Shown here piece after piece: positions 9,454 to 20,050 of a DNA stretch of 64,000 nucleotides. The translations under genes and the position numbers were made by a program. The stretch is taken from NCBI GenBank assembly GCA_003615045.1, contig ML014161.1, forward strand, positions 1-64,000. The letters run 5' to 3'. Numbering within the stretch: the stretch's first letter is position 1; each line of letters starts with the position of its first letter. The notes beneath the pieces were generated by a model. It was not told the origin of the DNA. It was given only the letters and a program-made list of their open reading frames with translations, and did not search any database. The stretch comes from Caulochytrium protostelioides. Lineage: Eukaryota; Chytridiomycota; Caulochytriomycetes; Caulochytriales; Caulochytriaceae.

Positions 9454-12400
9454 ATGAGCTCGGAGGCGAAAATCGCCGACCTCAGGCGCAAAATCGCGAT
9501 CGAGCGGCAGGTCCGCGATGCCGCGGCCGCCATGCGCAAGCAGCTCACGGACGCCAACGCCCGCGAGACCTGCCAGATGAACATGGTCGAGGCCCAGCGC
9601 CGCGTCGACTTTCTCGAGAGTGAGCTGGCGCGGCTCTCGCTCAGCGGCGGCGGCGGCCCCGGCGGCGGGGGCAGCGCCGACTCGCTCGGCACCGCGGCGT
9701 CGGCCAGCGCGTCGCCCGCCGCCTCCGTCATGGGGTCGGCCCACGCCGCCCACGCGCCGACCCACGGGAGCCACGGGGCCGGCTACCCGGGCGCCGCAGG
9801 CACGCCCGGCGGCGGCAGCTCGGGCCTGTTTGAGGGCGGTGCCCACCCGAGCGGCTCGAGTCTGACGGCGTCCTCGGGCCATGCGGTGAATATGCAGTGG
9901 GGCGGTCGGGCACAGTCGTTGGACACGCCCGCGTCGCCCGGCGGCGCGAGTGCGTTCCCCCGGTCGCCCCGGATGTCGTCGAACCCTGCGGGCATGCGCT
10001 CGCACAACGTGTCGGGCACCGGCACGCCGGCGAGCGGCGTCATGTCGCCGTCGTCGAGCAAAGGCAGCTTGACGGCAGGCCCGCCAAAAGATGCGGCCGC
10101 GGGCGCCGCAGGCGGCGAGATTACGCCGTTCGATATGCTCAAGTTCTCGACGGCGATCACGGCCGAGAAAATCCACTACCGCCTGAACGAGGTCCGCAGC
10201 AAGCTCGAGAGCGAGAACCGGTATAAAGCGGGGTTTGAGAACATGCTCGCCGCTAAGGCGGCCACCTCGTCGGGCGCGTCGGGATCGAAGGAAGACGTGC
10301 GGATTCGCCAAGACCTGGAGCAGGAGCTGCATGAAGTGAACACGCGCATCAAGATGCTGACGACGGCAGCGCACCGCTACAAGGGGCTGACGGTGGGCGC
10401 AGCGGACGATGGCGAGGACGGGGCCCTCGAGGAAGTCCGCGAGCGCCGCACTGGCCGGCTCAAGCTCAAGCTCATCGGCGCCATCAATCTGATGGGCCGC
10501 AAGTCGGCCAAGGACGAGCTCATCGCCCACGTCAAGGTGGACGGTACGCGCAAAGCTACCACGCGCCCGACGAAGCAGCGGTGGGATGAGAGCTTCGATA
10601 TTCAGATCGAGAAGGCCCAAATGGTGGAGATCACGATCCACGAACGCAGCGGCGCGTTTCTCGGGATGCGGTGGTTCCGTCTTGCCGACCTGGAGGAAAA
10701 CGCGCGGCGCCACCACATCGCGGACTATGCCGCGGCCGAGGAGACCTGGCTCGATATGGAGCCGGGCGGCCAGCTCTTGCTGAAGGCCTTCTTCACGCCC
10801 ATCAAGCGCCAGGCGACCGAGCGTGGCGCGGTGTTCCGCCGCGGCAATGTGGCCAAAATCTATCCCAAGAATGGGCACCGCTTTGCCGTGCAAAAGTTCT
10901 ACCAGCCGATGCAGTGCGCGCTGTGTGTGGAATTTCTCTCTGGCCAGGGCTACCAGTGCAACCATTGCCAGTACCTCGTCCATCCGAAGTGCTACAACCG
11001 CGTGATCACGTCTTGCCTGAGCCTCGCGGACGCCAAGCGCGCCGACGACCCGAACACGGGCAAGCTGCTCAAGTACAAGATCCCCCACCGCTGGGATACC
11101 GTCACCAACCTCGGCGCCACTTGGTGCAGCCACTGCGGCTACATTCTCAGCCCGGGCCGCAAGATGCACCGCTGCAGCGAGTGCGGCAAGGCCGCGCACC
11201 GCGATTGCTCCTCCCTCGTGCCCTGCTTCTGCGGCCTCGCGCCCCAAGTCGCCGACACCCTCATTGCCGCCTTCGAGGAGCACGAAAAGAAGCTCCACCA
11301 GCGCGAAATGGACGAGGCGGAGCGCACGCGCCGCCAGCAGCAGGCCTCGAGCGCCGACACCCTTAGCACGATGGGCGGGGCCGAGGCCGCGGCGGACGGC
11401 GTGTCCCTCGCCTCCGGCACGACTGCCGTCGACACGCCCGCACCGCCGGTGGTCGGCCCAGGCGCGGCCGCCGGCCCACACGGCCCGCGACCCTTGCCCA
11501 CCGTGCCCACCATGCCCGCCATGCCCGCCATGCCCGGCGGTGCCCCCGGCGGCGCCTGCGGCGTTCCGCCGACGCAGGTCCCATCGCAGCTGGCGCCGAC
11601 CCAGATGCCGCCGTCCATGCCGCCACCGGGCCAGGGTGCCTACGGCATGCAGCCGCCGCCGCGGCAGTCGGAGGCGAGTCTCTCGACCACGGCGGCGAGC
11701 CGTCCCGCGTATGGCAACGGCGCGGGCGGTGGGCGCACCGAAAGCCTCCAGTTCCCGATGCCGCAGCCGACGCCGCCGATGCCGAGCGCCGCCCCGGCCT
11801 ACCAGACGATGCCGGGCCCGATGCCCAGCCAGGGCCAGCCCCTCGCCCACAACCAGATGTACCTCCCGCCGCCGCCGATGCAGGCGCAGTTGCAGCACCA
11901 TGCCATGCTGCAGCAGCAGATGCAGTACCAGCAGCAGGGCCGACCGGCGCCGCCGCGGCCGTTCAACCCGCCAGGTGTGCCGCCCGTACAGGCCGCGTTT
12001 CCGGTCCCTCCAACGGCCAATCTGCCCGTCCCGCCGTCGGGCGGAGCTGCTGCCGGCGCCGGCGCGGGCGCCGTGGGCACAGCGGCGCCTGCCGGCCACG
12101 TGGTCGGCCACCCGGTCCCCGGGGCCGACAAGGTCAAGGACCCGTCGCTGGAGGACTTCCACTTCATGGCGGTGCTGGGCCGTGGCGCTTTTGGTAAAGT
12201 GATGCTTGCTCAGGACAAGATCACCAAGCATCTGTTTGCGATCAAGGCGCTAAAGAAGGAGTTCATTATCTCGAACGACGATGTCAAATCGACGAAGCTC
12301 GAGAAGCGGGTGTTCCAGAGCGCGAGTGCTGCGCACCACCCGTTCCTTGTAAACTTGCACTCCTGCTTCCAGACCGAGAACCGCATCTACTTTGTGATGG

Positions 12401-13176
12401 AGTACATTTCAGGCGGCGACCTGATGTGCCATATCCAGGACAAGAAGCGTTTCAGCCAGAACCGCGCGCGTTTCTATGCCTGCGAGGTGCTCCTGGGCTT
12501 GGAGTACTTCCACCGCAACAACATTGTGTATCGCGACCTGAAGCTCGACAACCTGCTGTTGACGCCCGAGGGCCATATCAAGCTCGCAGACTACGGGATC
12601 TGCAAAGAGAACATCTCGTACGGCCAGACGACTCGCACGTTCTGCGGCACGCCTGACTACATGGCGCCCGAGATCCTGCTGAACAATCGGTATGGCCGCG
12701 CCGTGGATTGGTGGAGCTTTGGCGTGCTGATCTATGTCATGCTCGTTGGCCGCTACCCGTTCCATGGCGACGATGAAAACGATATCCTCGAAGCGATCCT
12801 GGAGGACCTCATCGAGTATCCGAGCAACATGCCCAAGGACACGCTGTCACTGCTACAAGGCCTCATGAACAAGAACCCCGCGCGGCGTCTGGGTGGCGGC
12901 AAGCTCGATGCCGAGGAGGTCAAGCGCCACCCGTATTTTGCGGGCGTCGACTGGGACGCGATGCTCGAGCGCCGCGTGCCGCCGCCGTGGAAACCAACGC
13001 TCGCGTCGCCCACCGACGTCAGTAACTTTGACGACGAATTCACCAAGGAGCCGCCGCAGCTCACGCCTACCGACTGCGTTCTCAGCGCCGTCGACCAGCA
13101 GGAGTTCTCGGACTTTACCTACATCTCCGAGTGGGCGATCAGCGATCGTCTGCGTGCGGCCTCGATGCGAGGATAG
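9454..13176 (+). CDS. PKC1: Fungal protein kinase C (Pkc1-type)
   Basis: Serine/threonine kinase of the cell wall integrity pathway, acting downstream of Rho1 and upstream of the MAP kinase cascade. The 1240-residue protein has the fungal Pkc1 order. HR1 repeats lie at ~5-65 and ~222-305 (Rho binding), a C2 domain at ~332-420, and two C1 fingers at ~475-521 and ~545-595 with all Cys/His positions visible. A long Pro/Gln/Met-rich linker (~600-890) leads to the kinase at ~902-1160 (GRGAFGKV, AIKALKK, YRDLKLDN, TFCGTPDY activation loop). The AGC tail has an LTPTD turn motif and an FSDFTY hydrophobic motif. The frame is open further upstream but has no ATG before 9454 (only non-ATG codons), so MSSEAKI is the start. 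No intron interrupts it. Length is close to yeast Pkc1 (1151), the extra being linker. Confidence 0.97.
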   Translation: MSSEAKIADLRRKIAIERQVRDAAAAMRKQLTDANARETCQMNMVEAQRRVDFLESELARLSLSGGGGPGGGGSADSLGTAASASASPAASVMGSAHAAHAPTHGSHGAGYPGAAGTPGGGSSGLFEGGAHPSGSSLTASSGHAVNMQWGGRAQSLDTPASPGGASAFPRSPRMSSNPAGMRSHNVSGTGTPASGVMSPSSSKGSLTAGPPKDAAAGAAGGEITPFDMLKFSTAITAEKIHYRLNEVRSKLESENRYKAGFENMLAAKAATSSGASGSKEDVRIRQDLEQELHEVNTRIKMLTTAAHRYKGLTVGAADDGEDGALEEVRERRTGRLKLKLIGAINLMGRKSAKDELIAHVKVDGTRKATTRPTKQRWDESFDIQIEKAQMVEITIHERSGAFLGMRWFRLADLEENARRHHIADYAAAEETWLDMEPGGQLLLKAFFTPIKRQATERGAVFRRGNVAKIYPKNGHRFAVQKFYQPMQCALCVEFLSGQGYQCNHCQYLVHPKCYNRVITSCLSLADAKRADDPNTGKLLKYKIPHRWDTVTNLGATWCSHCGYILSPGRKMHRCSECGKAAHRDCSSLVPCFCGLAPQVADTLIAAFEEHEKKLHQREMDEAERTRRQQQASSADTLSTMGGAEAAADGVSLASGTTAVDTPAPPVVGPGAAAGPHGPRPLPTVPTMPAMPAMPGGAPGGACGVPPTQVPSQLAPTQMPPSMPPPGQGAYGMQPPPRQSEASLSTTAASRPAYGNGAGGGRTESLQFPMPQPTPPMPSAAPAYQTMPGPMPSQGQPLAHNQMYLPPPPMQAQLQHHAMLQQQMQYQQQGRPAPPRPFNPPGVPPVQAAFPVPPTANLPVPPSGGAAAGAGAGAVGTAAPAGHVVGHPVPGADKVKDPSLEDFHFMAVLGRGAFGKVMLAQDKITKHLFAIKALKKEFIISNDDVKSTKLEKRVFQSASAAHHPFLVNLHSCFQTENRIYFVMEYISGGDLMCHIQDKKRFSQNRARFYACEVLLGLEYFHRNNIVYRDLKLDNLLLTPEGHIKLADYGICKENISYGQTTRTFCGTPDYMAPEILLNNRYGRAVDWWSFGVLIYVMLVGRYPFHGDDENDILEAILEDLIEYPSNMPKDTLSLLQGLMNKNPARRLGGGKLDAEEVKRHPYFAGVDWDAMLERRVPPPWKPTLASPTDVSNFDDEFTKEPPQLTPTDCVLSAVDQQEFSDFTYISEWAISDRLRAASMRG

Positions 13177-15072
13177 CGATGCGCATCCAGCGTATGCCTT
13201 GGCGTTGGTCGAGGTCCATCGCGACAGGGTGTCGTCGTCCGCCTCCATGGGGGGCACGTCGCCCTCAAACGCGTGACGCGGCCGCCCGCTCGTGGCGTCG
13301 CCATTGATCGGGCCGGGTCCGGCGCGGGATGCTGATGGCCATATTGCCCCGGCGAGGCGACCTAGGGGAGGGCGCGCGGCCTGGCCACTCGTTGCCACCT
13401 GGACGTGGACGCCGCTGGCGCGTGGCGCGTGGCGCTACTTGCCACTGGCCACTCGCGCCGGGAGGCGTTCCCGCGTGTGTCACCGCCGCTCGCGCCTGTT
13501 CTGCCGGACCAATGAAACGGCGGAGGGAGACGTGCGATCGGTTGCGACGGCGGGTCCGCTCCTCCCTCGTCCCCGTGCCGTCTGGCTGCGCCAGTTGCAC
13601 ATGCGACGAAGGCGTGCCATTCGCGTCGCCGAGAGGCGGTCTCCGTGTGGGCTGACCGAAAATGGTCCCGATCGCGTGGCGTCTTTTCTCTGCGGGGTCG
13701 CGACTCCTTTTCTCTGCTTTTTTGTCCTTTTTTTCGATGATGGTGTAACTTAATTGTGGTCGTTCAGCCGACCCCTGCCGATTCAGCGATCGTCGAGGGA
13801 TCCTCATGATGAAGCAGCATGCAGAGGCGTCGGCGTCGGCGTCGGCGATGACGAAGCGGGCGCGCCTGCTCGGGGGTCTGTCGCGGCCGGGCGCGGGCGA
13901 CTGCGCGGCCGATGTGGGTGGCGTTTGCGGCAGATGTGCTGTGGAGCAGAAGGAAAACGCCCGACCGGCCCGCCGATCCTGCCGCACTCGGCAAGGGCAC
14001 GAGGCTCGGAACCCCGCCGTTCCTGCGCCGAGGAAATGGCGACGCGCGATCGGCAGGGGGGACAGCAGGGGCGGCCTTCCCCGGACGACGATGTAACGGC
14101 TGACCCTCGGAACGGGCGGCGCCGTTTTTAGGCCATGCTGCCGCAGGATGGCGGCGCCAGCGATGACTGGGACGTCGCGCGTGCGAGCGAGCGCCTGTGG
14201 CGCCAAAATCAGGTCTGGCGTTCACTCGTGATACCTGTCGTCGGCTCGGGGTCTTCTGCATCGCGCGAGCGGCCGACATCGCTGAGGCAGAGCAGCCGAT
14301 CCGGCCGGTGCGGCAGGTGGCTGGAAAAGCAGCATCAGCAAAAATAAATTGCCCGCAGCGCTGAGCTCGACGATGTGCGGTACAGCGCTGGCGTGCCAAT
14401 TCGTTGTGTCGGCCTCGGTTGGCGTCGCCGTCTCAGCGCCGTCGGCGAGTTGGCGAGTCGGCGGGAACGGCGGCCGTCGTTCCTCATCGCGCGGGCATTC
14501 GCCACGGACGCCATCGGCTGTCTCTGCCATGATACCGCCCGTCTCAGACCGCGTTTGGGAAGGCACGACGCCGCCTCATCGACCGGCTTGCGACACGAAT
14601 GCCGTGGTCGGACGCAGTCCGATCCGCATCGCCATGCCGACATCGGGTGGCGAACTTCCAACATCAAGCATGCCCGTCCATATCGTTGATCCTTTCTTGG
14701 TGGCCACGGGAGGTCCAGGAGGTCTCCTTCATCGTCCAACGGGTTGCCCCGCTTCAAGGATCGGTCCATTCGCATCAACGACGCATCCCATGCTTGTATC
14801 CTCGTTCTTTGTTGTCCCTCTCATCGCCTTGTCGCCGCGGTCCCTGTCGATCCCCCCTTTCGCCCAGCCCACCCCCATACCGTAACATGAGCCTAGTGTT
14901 GATGTGAAACACGAACCACCGATCGGCCGCTCTTTGTCATTGCACCGCCCCCCCACGCCTGTTTCATCCGTTGGCCGCACCCGCCGTTCCCGCTCGCGCC
15001 GTTATCAGGGCCCGCTCATTTCCCAATAGCACACCCCCCGCAGAACCGTGGCGGACTTGGATCGCCAACGCC
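13177..15072. other. Intergenic region downstream of PKC1
   Basis: The region holds the PKC1 3' region and the 5' region of the next plus-strand gene. The T-rich stretch around 13705-13735 is a plausible transcript-end region. Long frames on both strands here are Arg-rich by-products of high GC and resemble no protein I know. No RNA gene was recognised. Confidence 0.5.
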
Positions 15073-17328
15073 ATGAGCGCCGCGCCCGGCCCGACCACGG
15101 CCGCGGCGATGGCCAGTCCCGCAAGCGCGAGCGCCGGTGAACCTGCTGCCGGATCGCTGCATCCCGGCGTCATTGCCGGCGTGGTCATCCTCGCTGTGGC
15201 GGTGGTTGCCGCCGCCGCCGGCGCCGGGTATTGGTACTATCGCCGCCGCCAGAAGCGGCGCGCCGTGCAGACCGCTACAGCGCGCGGCAACGCGGCCGCC
15301 AAGACCCGCGGTATGGCATCCCACGGGCCGCCGTCTTCCGCCCTCGAAGCGGGGATCGCCGCCGCGGCCGCTGCGGCCTCGGCCTCGGCCTCGGCCACAG
15401 GCGCTTCGCCAGCCCCCTTGCCCGCTGGCCTGGGCGCGTCGCCTCCCCTGGCAGCGCCCATGCCTCCCGCGATGGCCATGGCCGCAGGGACACCCGTCGC
15501 GTCCTATACGGTCCTCTCTCCCCGCAACGGCTACGGTCTGCCCGCCTCCGCCGCAGCCCTTGGCCACGGGCGCGCCACGCCCGCGTCGCCGCCCATGATG
15601 GCCGCCGGCTCGCTCTCTCGCCACGTCGTGGCGGCGACCACCATGCCGGTGCCGACGCCGACGCCGGCGCTGTCGCCGTCGCCCGCCGCGGCCACGTCCA
15701 CCCCGGGCGCCGGCTCCCCGACGCTGATCGCGCGCGGAGCGACGGTCAGCCCGACGCCGACGTACGGCTCCGCCAACGGCACGCTCCGCGGCGGCACGTA
15801 CGGCCGCTCAGGCTCGAAGCCGCGGATCCAGCCGCGTGGCGCCTCGGCGGGCCGCGGTACGCTGCGTGCCAACGCCGTTGCCGCCGATCACGCGAGCGCC
15901 TCGGGTACGCTGCGTGGGCTCCTGGCGACCACCGACGCGGCCTCCCACATGGCCGGCAACATGAGCACGATCCGCTCGAACGCTAGCAGCGTGGCGATGC
16001 CGCTGCCGCCCATGATGGCGCCGCCCAGCAGCCACGAGTATGCACACGCTGCGCTCGCCGACCCGCATGACCACTACGTGGCACCCGCGCCCCTGGCGGC
16101 CGGCGCAGCCGCCAGCTACTCGGCTTCGACTCCACCGGCGCCAACCCCGAGTCCGACGCCGAGCCCGCCGCCCGCCGCATACCGGACGCTGCGCAAGGCC
16201 TCCTACGATCTGTCCTCCAACGGGTCCTCCAACGGGTCCTCCCGTTCAGCCTCATCAAATGACAGTACCCTCGTGGGCCACCCCGCCGCCATCACGATGT
16301 CGGATGCGTCCCAGGGGCTCAGTCCGCCGCTGCGCAAGGAGAGCGGTGCCGAGGCGCCTGAACCGCTGTTCTCATCGCTGGTGGCCCCGGCGCCGCCAAC
16401 GGACGTCGTGGCGCCGGCGGCGGTTCAGGCCCCGTGCGCGATGCCGCGGCGGTACACGCCCGACCACCGCGCCGCTGACGCGCAGCCGCGGCGCTCCGCC
16501 TTGATTCCGGCGCGAGACCGTGCCAGCGCGCATGCGCGCGAGCGCCAGCGCCAGCGCGAGCGCATCCTCGGCGTCGCCTACCACGCGCCGGGCGCCGGCA
16601 TCGCCCGCAAGTCCATCAACGTCCGGTTCAACTCGGCCGTCCGGCAGCACGTGCTGCCCGGCTCGATCTCCTCGACGGGCCACTCGCAGTGGTCGCGTCA
16701 GAGTCTGGGCGGCAGCATGGGCGACGGCGCGGCCAGCACGGCGGACCCGTCGTCGGGGGCGGCGTCGGCGAAGCCGCCGTCGCATCCTCCGATCCCATGG
16801 GCGTTCCCGGGGCTTATGACCATGGGCGCGCCCGTGGCCCCGGCGGCGGACGGGTATGGCGCGCGGCCCAGCCGTCGCACCAGCCGTCGCACCAGCCGCC
16901 GCTCGGGCCGGCTCCGCGACAGCCGCGCCACCGCCGAGGAGGCCGCGGTTGTCACGCGCCTCGACGACTCGGACGTCTATGTGCTGGACGAGGACGAGGA
17001 CGCGGCGGCGCACGCGGCGATGGAGCAGGAGGGCGGCGGCTACTACCCGCTGCGCGACTCGCAAGGCGCGGTGCGGACGCCGACGCTCGTGATCCGGTGG
17101 AGCTCCGTGCTGCGGCGCCAGCAGCAGCAGCGCGCAAGCGGCCGCAGCAGCCGGTCGGGTGCGAGCAGCGGTGGCGGGTGGCGCAAGAGCGGCCGCAGCA
17201 GCCGCATGTCGCGCATGCGCACGACCGCGTCCCGTCTCACGACGGCGTCTCGCCTCACCGAGATGAGCGAATGGAATGAGCCGTTCCCGGAGCGCCGCAT
17301 TGACTCATTCCAGTTCAGCACGTTCTAG
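15073..17328 (+). CDS. Single-pass membrane protein with long disordered cytosolic tail, 751 aa
   Basis: Function unknown. The first ATG in the frame is at 15073; codons upstream are open but begin with TTG. A short Ala/Ser/Gly-rich N-terminus (residues 1-35) precedes one hydrophobic segment (~37-57, GVIAGVVILAVAVVAAAAGA) followed by WYYRRRQKRR, the layout of a signal-anchor or SKG6/Axl2-like membrane helix with the N-terminus outside. The remaining ~690 residues are low complexity, rich in Ala, Pro, Ser and Thr. They include SNGSSNGSS and SRRTSRRTSRRSGR repeats, an acidic VLDEDED patch (~635) and a conserved-looking end (SEWNEPFPERRIDSFQFSTF). A missed upstream exon encoding a signal peptide is possible. 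The architecture resembles cell-surface polarity or stress proteins, but there is no direct evidence for a role. Confidence 0.75.
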   Translation: MSAAPGPTTAAAMASPASASAGEPAAGSLHPGVIAGVVILAVAVVAAAAGAGYWYYRRRQKRRAVQTATARGNAAAKTRGMASHGPPSSALEAGIAAAAAAASASASATGASPAPLPAGLGASPPLAAPMPPAMAMAAGTPVASYTVLSPRNGYGLPASAAALGHGRATPASPPMMAAGSLSRHVVAATTMPVPTPTPALSPSPAAATSTPGAGSPTLIARGATVSPTPTYGSANGTLRGGTYGRSGSKPRIQPRGASAGRGTLRANAVAADHASASGTLRGLLATTDAASHMAGNMSTIRSNASSVAMPLPPMMAPPSSHEYAHAALADPHDHYVAPAPLAAGAAASYSASTPPAPTPSPTPSPPPAAYRTLRKASYDLSSNGSSNGSSRSASSNDSTLVGHPAAITMSDASQGLSPPLRKESGAEAPEPLFSSLVAPAPPTDVVAPAAVQAPCAMPRRYTPDHRAADAQPRRSALIPARDRASAHARERQRQRERILGVAYHAPGAGIARKSINVRFNSAVRQHVLPGSISSTGHSQWSRQSLGGSMGDGAASTADPSSGAASAKPPSHPPIPWAFPGLMTMGAPVAPAADGYGARPSRRTSRRTSRRSGRLRDSRATAEEAAVVTRLDDSDVYVLDEDEDAAAHAAMEQEGGGYYPLRDSQGAVRTPTLVIRWSSVLRRQQQQRASGRSSRSGASSGGGWRKSGRSSRMSRMRTTASRLTTASRLTEMSEWNEPFPERRIDSFQFSTF

Positions 17329-17995
17329 ACCCTCCGACGCCATTGCGGCACCTCCCCTCGCTGGGATCGTGTTGGTCTTCTGGCTGGTCCCAGACATACC
17401 AGACGCATGCGGTGTTTGCCGAGTCTTTTCGTGCGCGAAGACGAGTATTTCGCGCCGATCTGTATGACATGTATCTCTTTATACAAACAGAATACACCCA
17501 AGCCACTGAGCATGGAATGCTCCCATTCGGCGACCCGGTGGTCCTCCTACCAGGCTATAAACGGTGGGACAATCCGCCACGGACAGCCATCTTCTCCGGT
17601 AAATCAAGAGAGGCAGCCTGGGTTCGTTTATTTGGTCAGTGCTGAGTCGACCACCTTCTGCCACTTGCCCTCTATTATGTCTCGCGATGTGGGCTGGCCG
17701 TCACCAGAATGCGCAGTGTAGGGATGGACCTCTTTTGTTTTGGGTGACATGATATCGTCTTGTGCTGCTTGCGTTCCGTGGGTTCGAGCCAGCAGTAGAC
17801 AGATCCTGAACGGGTTTGCAGCAAAGTGGTCTTGCCGATGCGCTTCAGGATAGAATTCACGTGGCAAGCCAACCTGCGCCGGCCGACGGGGTGCATGGTA
17901 TCGAAAGTTCCGGTTAGAGGTCCAAGAAGTCATGAGACCAAAACGTCTCGTTTACCATTCGCTGATAAGACCGGAACGCTCATGAATACAAGCGA
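17329..17995. other. Convergent intergenic region
   Basis: Lies between the stop codons of the plus-strand membrane protein and the minus-strand RNase H2 gene. It is less GC-rich than the flanking genes, as expected for overlapping 3' ends. A ggttcgagcc sequence at 17781 resembles a tRNA B-box but has no matching A-box or acceptor stem. Nothing else was recognised. Confidence 0.5.
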
Positions 17996-19083
17996 TCAGA
18001 AGAGGGCCACGTGACGTAGCCCCGCTTTGCCCGCTGGCATGCCCGGGCGCCGGGGCGCTTCGTTTCCTGCACCACGGATCCCGACGCGGCCCGGATGCCG
18101 ACTGGCGGTCCTTGGACCCGACTGCATCGCGTCGCAGTCTGCATCGTCTGCATCGCCGTCGTGGTCGTCGACCGCCATCGCCGCGGTCGCCGTCGTTGTG
18201 GCTTTGCGTTTGCGCGCACCAAAGGCGGCGAGGGTCGACTGCTGGCGGCGCCTGGCGCCGTCGGCGGCCTCGAGGTCCTCGGGCCAGACGACGGCGACGC
18301 AGGCCTTGTCCATCTGGACGGCGGCGGTGGACCAGCTGAACCGCACGACGTCGGGGAAGCCGAAGACGGGATGGCGGTGGGCCTGCAGCCAGGCGACGGT
18401 CTTGGGGTCGCCCGGGTAGCCGGAACCCATGACGGCGAGCGATGCTGCCACGCGGGCGCCAGCGGCGCCGTGCTCGCGCGGGGCCCAGCCGGCGAGCACG
18501 GCGTCGCGGGTGACTTTGGCGACGATGCTGGCGGCGGAGACCACAGGATACAGCGCGTCGGCCTTCTTGGCGACCACGATGCGGTCAATCTGCGGGAACC
18601 GCTTGGCGAGCTTGGCTTGGTACGTCTCGGGGGGCCCGACGGTGTCGATATAGACCTGGCGGACGTGGTAGCCGCGGTCGAGCACGCGCGCAATGAGGGC
18701 GATGGTGGTGTCGTGGGCCTGCGTGTTGAGGTTGACTTTGGCGCGGGCGAGCATGCCGGCGGAGATGCTCTGCGGGGTGAGGACGGTGAGCGCGTAGCCG
18801 AGCCAGGGCGTGCCGGCGAGCCCGTGGAACAGGCGGCGGCGCTGGGACTCGGTGAGGACCTTGGAGTCGTCGAAGCCGCAGGTGCGCAGGCCGCGCTTGG
18901 CGGCGACGGGCACGAACGCGCACGCGTAGACCATCGGCCCGAGCACGGGGCCGCGGCCGGCTTCGTCGACGCCGAGGCACCAGCCATCCGTGTCCGCCGC
19001 GTCGGCCAGCTCGTCGGCCTGCGCCGGCGGATCGGGCGTCAGCGCCTCCCACGGCCGATGCAGCGCCTCGCTGGCCGCGTTGT

Positions 19084-19114
<31 letters not shown>

Positions 19115-19375
19115 ATCGGAAGCCGCAGCATGGTACCGTCCCGCCCGATCGCACGGCGGAAACACGGCGTGGTGCCAAGGATCGATCTGCGGGCCGAGCG
19201 GAATAAAGGGCAGCGTTGCGGGCTCGACGGCGGCGATCTCGACGGCGGCGGGCGTGGCCGGCATGGGCGATGCCTCCGGCGACTCAGACCACGCCGCGTC
19301 CGGCGCGGATCCAGAGAGCAAGGGGACCATCGCGACGTCGTCGAACACCGGGTCGGACTCGACAGCGTCGGCCAT
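17996..19375 (-). CDS. Ribonuclease H2 catalytic subunit A
   Basis: Type 2 RNase H that nicks the RNA strand of RNA-DNA hybrids and at single ribonucleotides left in nuclear DNA. The start chosen is the ATG at 19375; the upstream extension begins with GTG. The 459-residue protein carries the catalytic GVDEAGRGP motif (D137, E138), FDDSKVL (D169/D170), YIDTVGPPE (D244), the AASIVAKVTRD helix and the GSGYPGDPKT block typical of the eukaryotic A subunit. Two parts are unusual. One is an N-terminal extension of about 130 residues, acidic and containing a DG repeat encoded by a trinucleotide run near 19079-19112. The other is a C-terminal tail with QSTLAAFG (379-386) directly followed by ARKRK, resembling a PCNA-interacting (PIP) box. 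It is convergent with the upstream membrane-protein gene and in tandem with the cyclophilin gene. Confidence 0.93.
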
Positions 19376-20050
19376 CGCAGCGATCGTGACGCGGGTGGCG
19401 TGGGGTCGATCCGGGGCTACCACGTCCGGCGGCGGCGTGTTGGCGGCGCCGCGGTCGCGGGCGCGGCGAGGCTGCGGTGACGGTCACGCGGGCGAGGGCG
19501 GGGCTCACGATCCTGCCGAGAAGAGAGAACGGCAGAGCATGACGAGGGACTAGTGGTCCCATGCGTTTGGTGCTTTCGCAGACGTCGATGTGGACGTCGC
19601 CGTCGACGCATGAAATTCGGGGAGGGGAGCCCTCCGATCAGCGAGATGCGGGACGAGCGCCAAGCGGCGGAGTTCAAGCGAGCGGGATGGCGGAATGCTT
19701 GGAGCGCGCGGGGGCCGGTGAGGCGCGGCCCCCGTGCCACCGCAGAGCCCAGAGCCCAGAGCCCAGAGCTTGGCCAGACCCGTTGCCTCTGGCTGGACCC
19801 CTTCCTCTTTCGGTGTTCGCCACCCTCTTCTGCTCCCTCTTTCGCCCTAGTTTCCCTGCTTTCTCGTGGCATCACTTGATGCCATCGAGCCTCGCTGACA
19901 ATCCTTTCTTTTTCTTTTTCGTGTTTGGCAACATCCCGACTCGTCATCCGATGGGCAGTGCGTCAACCGAACGATCTTATCTTAGAGGGCACTTAGAGGA
20001 AAACGAAGGAAGAATCACCCGGGAGACAGAGATGCCGTGGCACTAGCCGC
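19376..20050. other. Intergenic region between RNase H2A and cyclophilin genes
   Basis: Holds the RNase H2A promoter side and the cyclophilin 3' region, both genes being on the minus strand. A T-run (ttctttttctttttc) at 19905-19919 and a tandem agagcccagagcccag near 19746 are the only visible features. Confidence 0.5.

Noticed and set aside
9247-12231. 994-codon open frame antisense to PKC1
   Set aside because: It mirrors the coding strand of a well-supported kinase, is His/Arg/Gly-rich without domains, and arises from high GC at third positions.
13265-14206. 313-codon minus-strand frame downstream of PKC1
   Set aside because: Arg/Pro/Ala-rich with no motif, overlapped by similar frames on both strands; typical GC-rich noise.
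17781-17790. ggttcgagcc resembling a tRNA B-box
   Set aside because: No A-box at the right distance and no acceptor-stem pairing in the flanks.
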